DNA of 64,000 nucleotides, taken from the NCBI RefSeq assembly GCF_001941845.1, contig NZ_CP018870.1, forward strand, positions 4,470,001 through 4,534,000, given 5' to 3'. Below are positions 19,084 through 29,322 of the stretch, piece by piece (the stretch's first letter is position 1; the number at the start of each line of letters is the position of its first letter). The position numbers and the translations under genes were made by a program. The notes below the pieces were generated by a model, which saw nothing but the letters and a program-made list of their open reading frames with translations, was not told the DNA's origin and did no database searches. This stretch comes from Streptomyces sp. TN58. GTDB lineage: Bacteria; Actinomycetota; Actinomycetes; Streptomycetales; Streptomycetaceae.

Positions 19084-19755
19084 TCAGTACTGCGGGCGTC
19101 GGAAGTAGTCGCCCGCCTTGGCGAGGCCGACGATGACCCAGATGCCCAGTCCGGTCATGAGCCCGTTGAGCAGCGTGGAGAGGATCATGCCGCCGACCGG
19201 CGTGCCGCTCCCGCCCATCGCGGCCAGGTTGACGAGCAGGCCCAGGCCGCTGAAGAGGGCGAGCAGCGAGCCGTAGACGATGCCGGAGACGCGGACCCCG
19301 CCGCGGCCCTTGCCGAGCTTGGCGGCCGTGAGGATGGCCCACAGGGAGAAGGCCAGGCCCACCGCCACGATGACGAAGATGACGGCCCCGCCGAGGGCGA
19401 CGGCCTCGTCCGTGCTGCTGCCGTAGGAGTCGCCGGAGTCGGAGAAGGCGGCGGCGAACAGGGCGCCGCCCACGAGGGCGAGCAGCGTGCCGAGCACCTG
19501 GAGGCCGCCGAGGATGAAGAGGATGACGCGGGCCGCCTTCACGCCGCCGGGCATCTCCATGTGGGGGCCCGGGTAGCCGCCGGGACCGCCCGGGTAGCCC
19601 GCGGGGCCGCCGGGGTAGCCCTGCGGCGCCTGCTGCGGGTAGGCGTAGCCGCCCTGCGGCGGGATGCCCTGCGGTGCCTGCTGCGGGTAGCCGTAACCGG
19701 GCTGGCCCTGCGGGGGCTGCTGTCCGTACGGGTTGTGCGGGTCGCCGAAACTCAT
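19084..19755 (-). CDS. Membrane protein with Pro/Gly/Tyr-rich N-terminus
   Basis: A 223-residue protein. The first 65 residues are low complexity with PQQAPQG and GYPGGP repeats, as in many actinobacterial membrane proteins where such a tail faces the cytoplasm. Four hydrophobic helices follow, beginning ARVILFILGGLQVLGTLLAL and including VIFVIVAVGLAFSLWAIL. No enzymatic motif. The ATG at 19755 has GGAGG ten bases upstream. It is divergent from folD. Function unknown. Confidence 0.85.
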   Translation of the reverse strand: MSFGDPHNPYGQQPPQGQPGYGYPQQAPQGIPPQGGYAYPQQAPQGYPGGPAGYPGGPGGYPGPHMEMPGGVKAARVILFILGGLQVLGTLLALVGGALFAAAFSDSGDSYGSSTDEAVALGGAVIFVIVAVGLAFSLWAILTAAKLGKGRGGVRVSGIVYGSLLALFSGLGLLVNLAAMGGSGTPVGGMILSTLLNGLMTGLGIWVIVGLAKAGDYFRRPQY

Positions 19756-19914
19756 CTGGGGTGTTCCTCCGTGGAAATGCGGGGACGCACGGCCATGAGC
19801 ACGGAGGAATCCTGCACGGTGCGGTCCGCCCCCCGGCACTGCCCGCGGCACATCAGTCGTTTCATCGTCGTCGGACCGGTGAGCCATTGTCCAGCCGGTT
19901 GGCCTACGGGCGGT

Positions 19915-19931
19915 CACTTGTTGTGCAAGTG
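19915..19931. promoter_or_regulatory. Inverted repeat between membrane gene and folD
   Basis: CACTTG (19915-19920), TTGTG, CAAGTG (19926-19931): a 17-base palindrome 70 bases before folD in the divergent gap. It could be an operator; nothing identifies the regulator. Confidence 0.25.
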
Positions 19932-20000
19932 CAATGAACCCTGAGGTCCCGCGAGCGCCTTGACTGGAACCACGGCCACCTCATCCGGGAGGATGGAGGC

Positions 20001-20850
20001 ATGACCGCCCAGATTCTCGATGGCAAGGCCACCGCGGCCGCGATCAAGTCCGAACTGACCGCCCGTGTGGCGGCCCTGAAGGCCCGGGGCACCACCCCCG
20101 GCCTCGGCACCCTGCTGGTCGGCGACGACCCGGGCAGCCGCTGGTACGTCAACGGCAAGCACAAGGACTGCGCCGAGGTCGGCATCGCGTCCATCCAGCG
20201 CGAACTGCCCGCGACCGCCTCCCAGGAGGACATCGAGGAGGTCGTGCGGGAGCTCAACGCCAACCCGCGGTGCACGGGCTACATCGTCCAACTCCCGCTC
20301 CCCAAGGGCATCGACACCAACCGGGTCCTGGAGCTGATGGACCCGCTGAAGGACGCCGACGGCCTGCATCCCACCTCCCTGGGCCGCCTCGTGCTGAACG
20401 AGCCGGGCCCGCTGCCCTGCACCCCGTACGGGATCGTCGAACTGCTGCGCCACCACGGCGTCGAGATCAACGGGGCGCACGTCGTCGTGCTCGGCCGCGG
20501 AATCACCGTCGGGCGGTCCATCGGCCTGCTGCTGACCCGCAAGTCCGAGAACGCCACCGTGACGCTGTGCCACACCGGTACGCGCGACCTCTCCGGGCTG
20601 CTGCGCCAGGCGGACATCATCGTCGCCGCGGCCGGAGTGCCGCACCTGGTCAAGCCCGAGGACGTGAAGCCCGGCGCGGCCGTGCTCGACGTGGGCGTCA
20701 GCCGCGACGAGGCCGGGAAGATCGTCGGCGACGTGCACCCGGGCGTCGCCGAGGTCGCGGCGTGGATCTCGCCGAACCCGGGCGGTGTCGGCCCCATGAC
20801 CCGTGCCCAGCTGCTCGTCAACGTCGTAGAGGCGGCGGAGCGGACCGGCC

Positions 20851-20861
<11 letters not shown>
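20001..20861 (+). CDS. folD: Methylenetetrahydrofolate dehydrogenase / cyclohydrolase
   Basis: A 286-residue bifunctional FolD that interconverts methylene-, methenyl- and 10-formyl-tetrahydrofolate with NADP. The YxxxK catalytic pair is Y49 and K53 (WYVNGK); the folate-site segment is VQLPLPKG followed by DADGLHP, and the nucleotide-binding loop is [11 protein letters not shown] (in many FolDs VIGRSxxVGxP). A double GGAGG-type site sits just before the ATG. The next gene overlaps its end by 11 bases. It feeds formyl groups to PurN and PurH encoded just upstream. Confidence 0.97.
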
Positions 20862-22505
<1,644 letters not shown>

Positions 22506-22566
22506 CCCGTCGCTCCTCCCCGAGGAGCGCGGACACCCCCGCCACCTCGGCGGACCGCACCAACCG

Positions 22567-22598
22567 AAGCGCCCCGGTCCTCACAGGCCGGGGCGCTT
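22567..22598 (+). terminator. Terminator after mdh
   Basis: AAGCGCCCCGG (22567-22577) pairs with CCGGGGCGCTT (22588-22598), loop ten bases, followed by TTGG. Confidence 0.85.
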
Positions 22599-22648
22599 TG
22601 GCGTGATTGCGCCTGTCGCAAGGTGTAAGGGAAATCTAAGGTCGGTCG

Positions 22649-24361
22649 GTGACCGAGAGCCCGATTCCCCGTCAGCCCGCAGGCGACCCGCAGCACGACC
22701 CCCCGGGTGGCCGTCCGCCTGTCGACCCGGCGGTCAGCGAGGCCGGCCGCTTCCTGTGCGCCGGCACCTACCTCGACGCCGGGTACCGCGACCGCGTCAT
22801 CGAGGAGCTGTACGTCCACGAGGAGCGCATCGTCGCGCCCTCCTACGGCTTCGACGCCTCGCGCGTCCTCGCCCACGCCCTGCGCGCCCGCCGCGCCGAA
22901 CTCGGCTGGGCGCTCGGCATACTCGGCGCCTGGTTCGCGGGGTCGCTTCTGACCGGGGGCGCCCTCGCCGTGGTGCTCCTGCCGTTCCTGCTGCTGAGCC
23001 TCGCCGGCTGGCTCAGGGCCCGCTCCGGACTGCTGCCGCGCCTGCTGGCCCTCGTGGTGCGGATCTACGCCTGGTGGAACCTGGCCGTCATCGTGGTCCT
23101 CGTCCTCGGGATCTGGCTGGCCCTTCTCGGCGCCTTCGGCGACGAGGACGCAGGTCCCGTCGGACTCGGCGCGCTGCTCTTCTCCCAGGGCCTCGGCGGC
23201 CCGGCGGCCGGCTTCGTCATCGGATGGATCCCGGCGGTCTTCGCCGGGGTCGTCGCCCTCGTCGGACTCCAGCGCGGCCAGGTCGCCCGCACCATCGCCA
23301 CCGACCTCAACCGGGAGCGGTACGCCCACCGGTCCGCCGACCCGGCGGAAGCGGAGCAGGGCGTACGGTTCGCCCGCGTACGGCAGCGCATCCTCCACGA
23401 GCAGCACTCGCCGATGGTCCTGTACGACATCAACGACCCGTTCGTCGGGGCCGGCGATCCGTACCGCCCCTGGCAGGTGTCCTTCGAACTGCGCCCCCGC
23501 GAGGACCTCGAACCGGGCCGCCGACCGCAGCCGCTCACCAACGCCCGCATCATCGAGGGCATCGTGCCCCTGCTGGACCGGCTGCGGGTGCCCTCGCCGC
23601 ACGGCTCGCCGCAGGCCGAGGCCGCCGTACTGGACCGCCTGCGCGAGCTGGTCGTCGACAGCTGCGTGTTCCTGCCGGGCGGCGGCCTGGACCACCGCGA
23701 CGAAGGCCCGCAGCTGCGGGCCGACTTCGAGGCGCACCGGGCGGCCGCCGTCGAGGAGGGCGGCGAACGCCGCCGGTACTTCCTGCGCGTCCGCGTCGGC
23801 GGCTGGGACGAGAACCTGGTCGTCACCGTGTTCGTACGGGTCCACACGCAGGGCGGGATGATGATGGTGGAGGTGGCTCCGCACGTGCTGCTGCCCGTCC
23901 ACGTCGCCTTCCACAACGCGGACGCGGACGCCCACCGCTACCTCAACAACAGCCGCTTCGGGAAGGCGGTCTGGGCCCTGCGGGACACGCCCGGCTCGTT
24001 CACGGCGTCCCTGGTCACCCTGGGCCGTGGCGTCGCGAGCTGGTGGCGGATCGCCTCCGGCGGCCACGGCGGCGCCCGCCCCGAGGGGCCGCGCGCCTCG
24101 GTGCGCGAACTCGCCGCGCAGGACAACGGCTCGCTGTTCCACCTCATGGACCTCGACCGGTATCTGAAAACCGTTCAGGACCGGATCGTCGCCGGCATCA
24201 CCGTCGTCCTCGACGAGAACGGCTGGTACACCGAGGCCTTCGCACGCCAGGCCGACGTCCACATCAACGCGCACTTCGGGGACGTGAGCAACAGCTCGAT
24301 CAGCGTCGGCGGCACCGGCAACCACAACAGCACACACAGGGGGAGTCATGGCCACAGGTGA
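22649..24361 (+). CDS. Membrane protein ending in an amyloid-like SVGG motif
   Basis: A 570-residue protein of unknown function. Residues about 85-215 hold about five hydrophobic helices (WALGILGAWFAGSLLTGG; WNLAVIVVLVLGIWLALLGAF; GFVIGWIPAVFAGVVALVG). A large soluble part follows, with beta-rich segments (RRYFLRVRVGGWDENLVVTVF). The C-terminus, residues 543-565, is a Gly/Asn/Ser/His motif FGDVSNSSISVGGTGNHN that closely matches the start of the next protein. GTG at 22649. The gene overlaps the next by 14 bases, so this is an operon of at least three genes. Confidence 0.85.
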   Translation: MTESPIPRQPAGDPQHDPPGGRPPVDPAVSEAGRFLCAGTYLDAGYRDRVIEELYVHEERIVAPSYGFDASRVLAHALRARRAELGWALGILGAWFAGSLLTGGALAVVLLPFLLLSLAGWLRARSGLLPRLLALVVRIYAWWNLAVIVVLVLGIWLALLGAFGDEDAGPVGLGALLFSQGLGGPAAGFVIGWIPAVFAGVVALVGLQRGQVARTIATDLNRERYAHRSADPAEAEQGVRFARVRQRILHEQHSPMVLYDINDPFVGAGDPYRPWQVSFELRPREDLEPGRRPQPLTNARIIEGIVPLLDRLRVPSPHGSPQAEAAVLDRLRELVVDSCVFLPGGGLDHRDEGPQLRADFEAHRAAAVEEGGERRRYFLRVRVGGWDENLVVTVFVRVHTQGGMMMVEVAPHVLLPVHVAFHNADADAHRYLNNSRFGKAVWALRDTPGSFTASLVTLGRGVASWWRIASGGHGGARPEGPRASVRELAAQDNGSLFHLMDLDRYLKTVQDRIVAGITVVLDENGWYTEAFARQADVHINAHFGDVSNSSISVGGTGNHNSTHRGSHGHR

Positions 24362-24731
24362 CGGGGGAGCGCAGGAGCCCACCGTGCGGTTCGGCAACAT
24401 CCACGGCAGCGCGGTCAGCGTCGGCGGTTCGCACAACACGAACACCGTCCAGCAGGGTGGTACGGGAGCGGCCGCACCCGGCGCGGCGGAGCTGCTGGAG
24501 GCGGTGCTCTCGCTGCGCGAGGCGCTCGTACGGGAGGCGCCCCGGGGCGCCGACCGGACCGCGCTCGACGCCGAACTGGACGGGGTGGCCGAGCAACTGG
24601 AGGGCGCGGAGACGATCAGGCCCGGCCTGGTGGGCCGGCTCCGCGCGGCGCTGGAGCGGTGGGCCCCGCTGGTGGAGACGGTGAGCGCGGCCGCTGCCCT
24701 GGGCAGCCTGCTCGGCGCGCTGGGAGGCTGA
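24348..24731 (+). CDS. Small protein starting with the same amyloid-like motif
   Basis: A 127-residue protein. Residues 15-37 read FGNIHGSAVSVGGSHNTN and on, nearly superposable on the tail of the upstream membrane protein (FG-D/N-V/I-x2-S-x-I/V-SVGG-S/T-x-N-x-N). A core of I/V-x-V-G followed by Asn resembles RHIM and bacterial amyloid-signalling motifs; that likeness is my inference. The rest is a helical domain rich in Leu, Glu and Arg, ending in a hydrophobic VSAAAALGSLLGALGG that might touch the membrane. GGGGAG precedes the ATG, which lies inside the upstream gene. Confidence 0.85.
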   Translation: MATGDGGAQEPTVRFGNIHGSAVSVGGSHNTNTVQQGGTGAAAPGAAELLEAVLSLREALVREAPRGADRTALDAELDGVAEQLEGAETIRPGLVGRLRAALERWAPLVETVSAAAALGSLLGALGG

Positions 24732-24734
24732 TCA

Positions 24735-25694
24735 GTGGCTCCGGCACAGCCGCCGACCGGCCCGCGCCGCTGGGACGCGCAGGCACAGCGCTGGGTGGTC
24801 GACAAGGGCCCGGCCGGGCCTGCGGCGGTGCCCCCGGCCGGGCCTCAGGCAGGGCCTCCGCCTGGCACCGTCCCCGGCCTGCCGCCGCGTCCGCCGCAGC
24901 CGCCGAACGCGCCCACGGCGCCGACCGTGCCCACGGCGCCGTACGGGCCGCCAGCCGTGCCCCCGCCGCCCGGCCCCGGGCCCGCCGACAGGCCGCGCGG
25001 CCGGTGGGTGACCCCGGCGACGGCGGGCATCGCGGTCGCGTCCGTGGCGATCGGCGCGGCCGCCGTGTGGTTCGTGGCCCGGGACACCGGCGACGCCGAC
25101 CACGCGGGGGAGAAGAACGGGACGGTGACCTCGGGGGCTCCCACGGAGTCCGGCGACGGCACAGCCACAGCCACGGGCACGCCCACCGCCGGCCAGTCCA
25201 CCGGCGCAGGACCGTCCCGGACGCCCACCCCGAGCCCCACGGGCACCGGGCCCGGCGCCGGAGCCCACGAGACCAAGCAGGACCCGGCGGGCTTCACCAT
25301 CGCCGTTCCGGCGGGCTGGGTGCGCGAGGAGATCAAGGAGGGGGTCTTCTACCGCTCGGCGGACCGGAGCGCGCTGATCCAGGTGTTCCGGGTGTCGGAG
25401 CCGGAGCTCACCCCGCTCAAGGCGGTCCAGCAGGCCTCCACCTACCTGCGGGGCGGCACCCGCGGGTACGAGGAGATCAGCGTCGGCCCGGTGCCGGGAA
25501 GCTCCGACGCGGCGGAGCTCGTCTACCAGTACGACAGCGAGGAGTCGCGCGGGGTGCGGCGCGGGGTCGAACGGGTCTTCGTCGCCGCGGACGGCGGCAA
25601 GTGGGCGGTGCTGACGGCGGGCCCGGTCGCCGACTGGCAGGCCACCCAGGACCACCACGCGGCGGCGCTGGCGGCGTTCCGGCCGACCGGCTGA
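24735..25694 (+). CDS. Proline-rich single-pass membrane protein
   Basis: A 319-residue protein: about 90 residues of Pro/Ala/Gly-rich cytoplasmic tail opening with PRRWDAQAQRWV, one transmembrane helix (AGIAVASVAIGAAAVWFVA), a Thr/Ser/Pro linker and a folded extracytoplasmic domain of about 140 residues (PAGFTIAVPAGWVREE and AALAAFRPTG). No catalytic motif. GTG at 24735 is three bases after the previous stop, with GGGAGG overlapping that stop, so it is coupled. Unknown function; it may be a sensor or lipid/wall-associated protein working with the two upstream products. Confidence 0.87.
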   Translation: MAPAQPPTGPRRWDAQAQRWVVDKGPAGPAAVPPAGPQAGPPPGTVPGLPPRPPQPPNAPTAPTVPTAPYGPPAVPPPPGPGPADRPRGRWVTPATAGIAVASVAIGAAAVWFVARDTGDADHAGEKNGTVTSGAPTESGDGTATATGTPTAGQSTGAGPSRTPTPSPTGTGPGAGAHETKQDPAGFTIAVPAGWVREEIKEGVFYRSADRSALIQVFRVSEPELTPLKAVQQASTYLRGGTRGYEEISVGPVPGSSDAAELVYQYDSEESRGVRRGVERVFVAADGGKWAVLTAGPVADWQATQDHHAAALAAFRPTG

Positions 25695-25728
25695 CGGGCT
25701 GACCGGCTGAGGGGCCGGCTGCCGGCCC

Positions 25729-25750
25729 GGCCCGGCCTCCCGGCCGGGCC
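25729..25750. terminator. Hairpin between convergent genes
   Basis: GGCCCGGCC (25729-25737), loop TCCC, GGCCGGGCC (25742-25750): a perfect 9-bp stem between the proline-rich membrane gene and the AhpD-like gene, usable in both directions. Confidence 0.6.
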
Positions 25751-25760
25751 TCCGGTCCGG

Positions 25761-26285
25761 TCAGCTCTTGTACATGCCCGGCTTGTAGTGGCCCGGCACC
25801 ATGCGCGTGGTGACACCGATGCGGTTCCACACGTTGATCGTCGCGATGACGGCGATCAGCTGGGCCAGCTCGCGCTCCTCGAAGTGCGCCGCGGCCTTCG
25901 CGTACACCTCGTCGGGCACGAAGCCGTCGGTCAGGACGGTGACGGCCTCGGTGAACTCGATCGCGGCGAGCTCCTTCTCGGTGTAGAAGTGCCGCGACTC
26001 CTCCCAGGCAGCCAGCTGCACGATCCGCTCGACGCTCTCGCCCGCGGCGATCGCGTCCTTGGTGTGCATGTCCAGGCAGAAGGCGCAGTGGTTGACCTGG
26101 GAGGCCCGGATCTTGACGAGCTCGACCAGGGACGGCTCCAGGCCCTTCTTGGAGGCGATCTCCAGGGCCAGGACGGCCTTGTAGACCTCGGGCGCGAGCT
26201 TCGCCATGTGCATGCGCGGGGTGTGCTCGGGGGCGTGGTCGTGGCTGTGGGAGTGGGTCTGCCGGTTCTCGGCGGTGGTTGTCAT
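25761..26285 (-). CDS. AhpD/carboxymuconolactone-decarboxylase family protein
   Basis: A 174-residue protein of the AhpD-like CMD family with the redox motif CxxCx3H at C67, C70 and H74 (NHCAFCLDMH), typical of alkylhydroperoxidases that reduce peroxides. The first 25 residues are His-rich (HSHSHDHAPEH), which may bind metal. It is divergent from a MocR regulator, a common arrangement. No binding site precedes the ATG at 26285, and a TAGTGT box ends seven bases before it, so the mRNA may be leaderless. A GTG three codons upstream is the alternative start. Confidence 0.92.
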   Translation of the reverse strand: MTTTAENRQTHSHSHDHAPEHTPRMHMAKLAPEVYKAVLALEIASKKGLEPSLVELVKIRASQVNHCAFCLDMHTKDAIAAGESVERIVQLAAWEESRHFYTEKELAAIEFTEAVTVLTDGFVPDEVYAKAAAHFEERELAQLIAVIATINVWNRIGVTTRMVPGHYKPGMYKS

Positions 26286-26292
26286 GTGATCC

Positions 26293-26324
26293 ACACTAGG
26301 AGTGGGGCGGCCCGCCGGTATGGT
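26293..26324. promoter_or_regulatory. Divergent, probably leaderless promoters of AhpD-like and MocR genes
   Basis: Minus strand: TAGTGT (26293-26298), seven bases before the AhpD-like ATG. Plus strand: TATGGT (26319-26324), eight bases before the MocR ATG. Both would start transcripts at or next to the start codon, and neither gene has a Shine-Dalgarno site. -35 boxes are weak, as expected if an activator is needed. The regulator probably acts in this 47-base gap. Confidence 0.5.
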
Positions 26325-26332
26325 CCAAATCC

Positions 26333-27730
26333 ATGAAGGATCCTTGGGCCACTTTCGGAGCCGACCTGCATCTGGACCTCTCCGCCGGGCGCGGTCTGCG
26401 GGCCGGGCTCACCGAGGCGCTGCGGGAGGCCGCGCGCAGCGGGCGGCTGGCGGCCGGCACCCGGCTGCCGTCCTCCCGGACCCTCGCGGCCGACCTGGGC
26501 ATCGCGCGGAACACCGTCGCCGAGGCGTACGCCGAACTCGTCGCGGAGGGCTGGCTCACGGCCCGCCAGGGCTCCGGGACCCGGGTCGCCGAACGGGCCC
26601 GCCCGCGCCGGCCCGCGGCAGCGGCCCCCGTACGGCGCCCCGCCCGCGGCGGGCCCGCGTACAGCCTGGTCCCCGGCACCCCGGACCTGGGCGGCTTCCC
26701 GCGTGCGGCCTGGCTGTCGGCGGCCCGGCGGGCGCTGACCGCCGCCCCGAACGAGGCGTTCGGCTACGCGACCGACGGGCGCGGCCGCGTCGAGCTGCGG
26801 CGCGCGCTCGCCGGATACCTGGCGCGGGCGCGCGGGGTGTACGCGGACCCGGACCGGATCGTGCTGTGCGCCGGTTTCCTGCACGGGCTGAAGCTGCTCG
26901 CGGCGGTGCTGCGGGCGCGGCGGGTGCGGGAGGTCGCCGTGGAGGGGTACGGGCTGGACTTCCACCGGGACGAGCTGGTGCGGGCGGGGCTGCGGACCAG
27001 ACCGCTCGGGGTGGACAGTGAGGGGGCCCGGACGGGCGAGCTGACGGCGGCGGCGGGTGCGGTCCTGCTGACCCCGGCCCACCAGTTCCCGACCGGCGCC
27101 GCCCTGACCCCGGCCCGCCGGGCGGCGGCGGTCGACTGGGCCAGGACCACCGGCGGGCTGATCCTGGAGGACGACTACGACGGCGAGTTCCGCTACGACC
27201 GGCAGCCGGTCGGCGCCCTCCAGGGCCTGGACCCGGACCGGGTCGCCTACCTCGGCACGGCCAGCAAGTCCCTCGCCCCGGGGCTGCGGATCGGCTGGAT
27301 GGTGCTCCCGCCGGGGCTGGTGGAGGAGGTGGTCGCGCAGAAGGGGTACACGGACTGGGCCTCCAGCGCCCTGGACCAGCTGACGCTGGCGGAGTTCATC
27401 GAGTCCGGAGCGTACGACCGGCACGTGCGCGGGATGCGGCTGCGCTACCGGCGGCGCCGCGACGAGCTGGTGGCGGCGGTGGCCGGCCGGGTGGCGGGGG
27501 TCTCGGGGATCGCGGCGGGCCTGCACGCGGTGCTGGACCTTCCGGCGGGCACGGAGCGGTCGGTCCTGCAGTCGGCGGCCTGGCAGGACCTGGCCCTGCA
27601 CGGCCTCGGCGCCTTCCGCCACCCGCAGGCGGAGGTCGCGCCGCGGGACGCGCTGGTCGTCGGCTACGGGACGCCGTCGGACAGCGCCTGGTCGCCGACC
27701 CTTGCGGCGCTCGCCGCCGCCCTGCCCTGA
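26333..27730 (+). CDS. MocR-family (GntR-type HTH plus aminotransferase) regulator
   Basis: A 465-residue fused regulator. Residues about 15-85 are a GntR winged helix (LPSSRTLAADLGIARNTVAEAY). From about 110 the chain is a class I aminotransferase-like domain with LVPGTPDLG, EDDYDGEFRYD and the PLP lysine K312 in LGTASKSLAPGLRIGW. MocR proteins, PdxR among them, sense pyridoxal phosphate or amino ligands and control neighbouring genes; here the AhpD-like gene is the likely target, besides itself. The intergenic repeats begin 28 bases after the stop. Confidence 0.93.
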   Translation: MKDPWATFGADLHLDLSAGRGLRAGLTEALREAARSGRLAAGTRLPSSRTLAADLGIARNTVAEAYAELVAEGWLTARQGSGTRVAERARPRRPAAAAPVRRPARGGPAYSLVPGTPDLGGFPRAAWLSAARRALTAAPNEAFGYATDGRGRVELRRALAGYLARARGVYADPDRIVLCAGFLHGLKLLAAVLRARRVREVAVEGYGLDFHRDELVRAGLRTRPLGVDSEGARTGELTAAAGAVLLTPAHQFPTGAALTPARRAAAVDWARTTGGLILEDDYDGEFRYDRQPVGALQGLDPDRVAYLGTASKSLAPGLRIGWMVLPPGLVEEVVAQKGYTDWASSALDQLTLAEFIESGAYDRHVRGMRLRYRRRRDELVAAVAGRVAGVSGIAAGLHAVLDLPAGTERSVLQSAAWQDLALHGLGAFRHPQAEVAPRDALVVGYGTPSDSAWSPTLAALAAALP

Positions 27731-27757
27731 CCCTTCGGGTGCCCCGCCGCACTCCCA

Positions 27758-28040
27758 CGCCTCAAACGCCGGCGGGGCTGGAGAATCCCGGGCTCTGCCC
27801 GGACCCGGTGCCGCGCCGCTGCGGGTGCTCCGCCCCCGGAACCCCCGCGCCTCAAACGCCGGCGGGGCTGGAGAATCCCGGGCTCTGCCCGGACCCGGTG
27901 CCGCGCCGCTGCGGGTGCTCTGCCCCCGGAACCCCCGCGCCTCAAACGCCGGCGGGGCTGGAAAAATCGCCGGACGGCCGGCGAATCCAGCCTCGCCGGC
28001 GTTTGAGGCGCGGGGTTCGGGGCGGAGCCCCGCAGCGGCG
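27758..28040. repeat. Two and a third tandem 90-bp repeats followed by an inverted copy
   Basis: The unit that starts with CGCCTCAAACGCCGGCG recurs with an exact 90-base period at 27758, 27848 and 27938; the two full units differ by one base in the part compared. The third is cut short and followed, at about 27987-28040, by the same element in reverse orientation, giving a stem of about 28 bases with one mismatch. The block fills the 335-base gap between convergent MocR and EamA genes; no gene is seen in it. Confidence 0.85.
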
Positions 28041-28065
28041 CGGCAGGCGGGAAACTCGGCTCCGC

Positions 28066-28914
28066 TCAGCCAGGTGGTGGCGCTGGGGCCGGTGGCTGTT
28101 TCGGTTCGCCGAAGCGGGACAGGGCCAGGGAGCCGGCGACGGCGACGGCGAAGCCCGTCACCGCCAGCCACGTCAGGCCCTCCCGGGTGCGGTCGCCGAG
28201 CCAGACCACGCCCACCACCGCCGGACCGACGGTCTCGCCGAGCACCAGGCCGGCCGTCGCCACCGTCACCGAGCCGCGCGCCAGCGCCGAGGTGAGCAGC
28301 AGGAACCCCGCCGCGCCGCCCAGCAGGAGCGCGTACAGGGCCGGGTTCGCGAAGTCCCACGGCGAGTCGATCAGCCGCACCGAGACCTCGACCACGCCGA
28401 AGCCCGTGCCCGACCCCAGGCCCAGGACCAGGGCTCGCGGCCCGTCCGGCAGCCCGCCCGCGACCGCCCCGGCCAGCAGCACCAGCGCCGCCACCGCCAG
28501 CAGCCCCAGTTTCAGCGCGAGAGAGCCGGTGCCGGTGCCCTCCTCCCCCGCGGAGAGCCCCAGCATCAGCAGCCCCGCGCACACCACGCCCACCGCGCAC
28601 CACTCCGCCGTGGACAGCCGGACCGCCATCAGCCGTGAGGCGACCACCGCCGTCACCGCGAGACTGGCCGCCAGCGCGGCCCCGACCACGTAGATCGGCA
28701 CGTGCCGCAGCGCGATGATCTGCAGTACGAATCCGGCCGCGTCCAGGCCGAGGCCCAGCACGTAGCGCCACTGCCGTGCCGCCCGCAGGAACAGCGCCGC
28801 GTCCACCCCGGACCCGCTGCCCGGCTCCACCGCCCGCGTCGCGACGGCCTGCAGTACGGACGCCGTGCCGAAGCACACCGCCGCGCCCAGGGCGCAAATC
28901 ATCCCAATCAGCAC
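28066..28914 (-). CDS. EamA/DMT-type membrane transporter
   Basis: A 282-residue protein with about nine to ten hydrophobic helices in two repeated halves, beginning MICALGAAVCFGTASVLQAVA and including LGETVGPAVVGVVWLGDRTREG, as in drug/metabolite (EamA) transporters. Substrate unknown. The C-terminal tail is Pro-rich (QPPAPAPPPG). GTG at 28914 is preceded by TAGAGT six bases upstream and no Shine-Dalgarno site, so translation may be leaderless; ATG four codons later is an alternative. Confidence 0.88.
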   Translation of the reverse strand: MLIGMICALGAAVCFGTASVLQAVATRAVEPGSGSGVDAALFLRAARQWRYVLGLGLDAAGFVLQIIALRHVPIYVVGAALAASLAVTAVVASRLMAVRLSTAEWCAVGVVCAGLLMLGLSAGEEGTGTGSLALKLGLLAVAALVLLAGAVAGGLPDGPRALVLGLGSGTGFGVVEVSVRLIDSPWDFANPALYALLLGGAAGFLLLTSALARGSVTVATAGLVLGETVGPAVVGVVWLGDRTREGLTWLAVTGFAVAVAGSLALSRFGEPKQPPAPAPPPG

Positions 28915-29018
28915 GAACTGACTCTAGGTCACGGATCTCACGGCGGCCGGATTCCATCGTCGGGGGACCGCGTTCTAGTCTGTCGGGAGCACGCCAGGCC
29001 TCAGGGGGAGCAGCAGAC

Positions 29019-29315
29019 ATGGACATCAGCAGCACCAACCAGCGCCGAATGCGCTCGGGCGCCGTCGCCCTCGGAGGCATGGGCCTGCTCGCGGCCACCC
29101 TCGTGGCCTGCGGGAGCAGCGACGAACCGGACCGCCGGTGCGCGTCGCGCTCCACGCTGGAGCACCTGAACAGCAAGGAGTGCAGGACCGGCGGTACCGG
29201 CGCGTACTACTACGGCGGCGTCGTCAGCAACGGCAAGGTCACCGGCGGCAGCTTCGACAAGTCCGCCGTCACCCGCGGCGGCATCGGCGGCCACTCCAGC
29301 TCCAGCGGCGGCTGA
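29019..29315 (+). CDS. Small lipoprotein paired with a glutathionylspermidine-synthase-like gene
   Basis: A 98-residue precursor with a lipoprotein signal peptide: Arg near the start, a hydrophobic stretch and lipobox LVAC (Cys 32), so it should be lipidated and held outside the membrane. The mature part is short, with two Cys, YYYGG and a Gly/Ser-rich end. GGGGGAG precedes the ATG. The next gene starts seven bases after the stop. In enteric bacteria lipoprotein YgiB and synthase homologue YgiC are similarly paired; this may be an analogue, by position rather than proven homology. Confidence 0.85.
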   Translation: MDISSTNQRRMRSGAVALGGMGLLAATLVACGSSDEPDRRCASRSTLEHLNSKECRTGGTGAYYYGGVVSNGKVTGGSFDKSAVTRGGIGGHSSSSGG

Positions 29316-29322
29316 TCGCACG

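Noticed and set aside
26282..29176. Minus-strand frame of 964 codons across MocR and EamA
   Set aside because: Antisense to MocR, crosses the tandem repeats and has no family signature.
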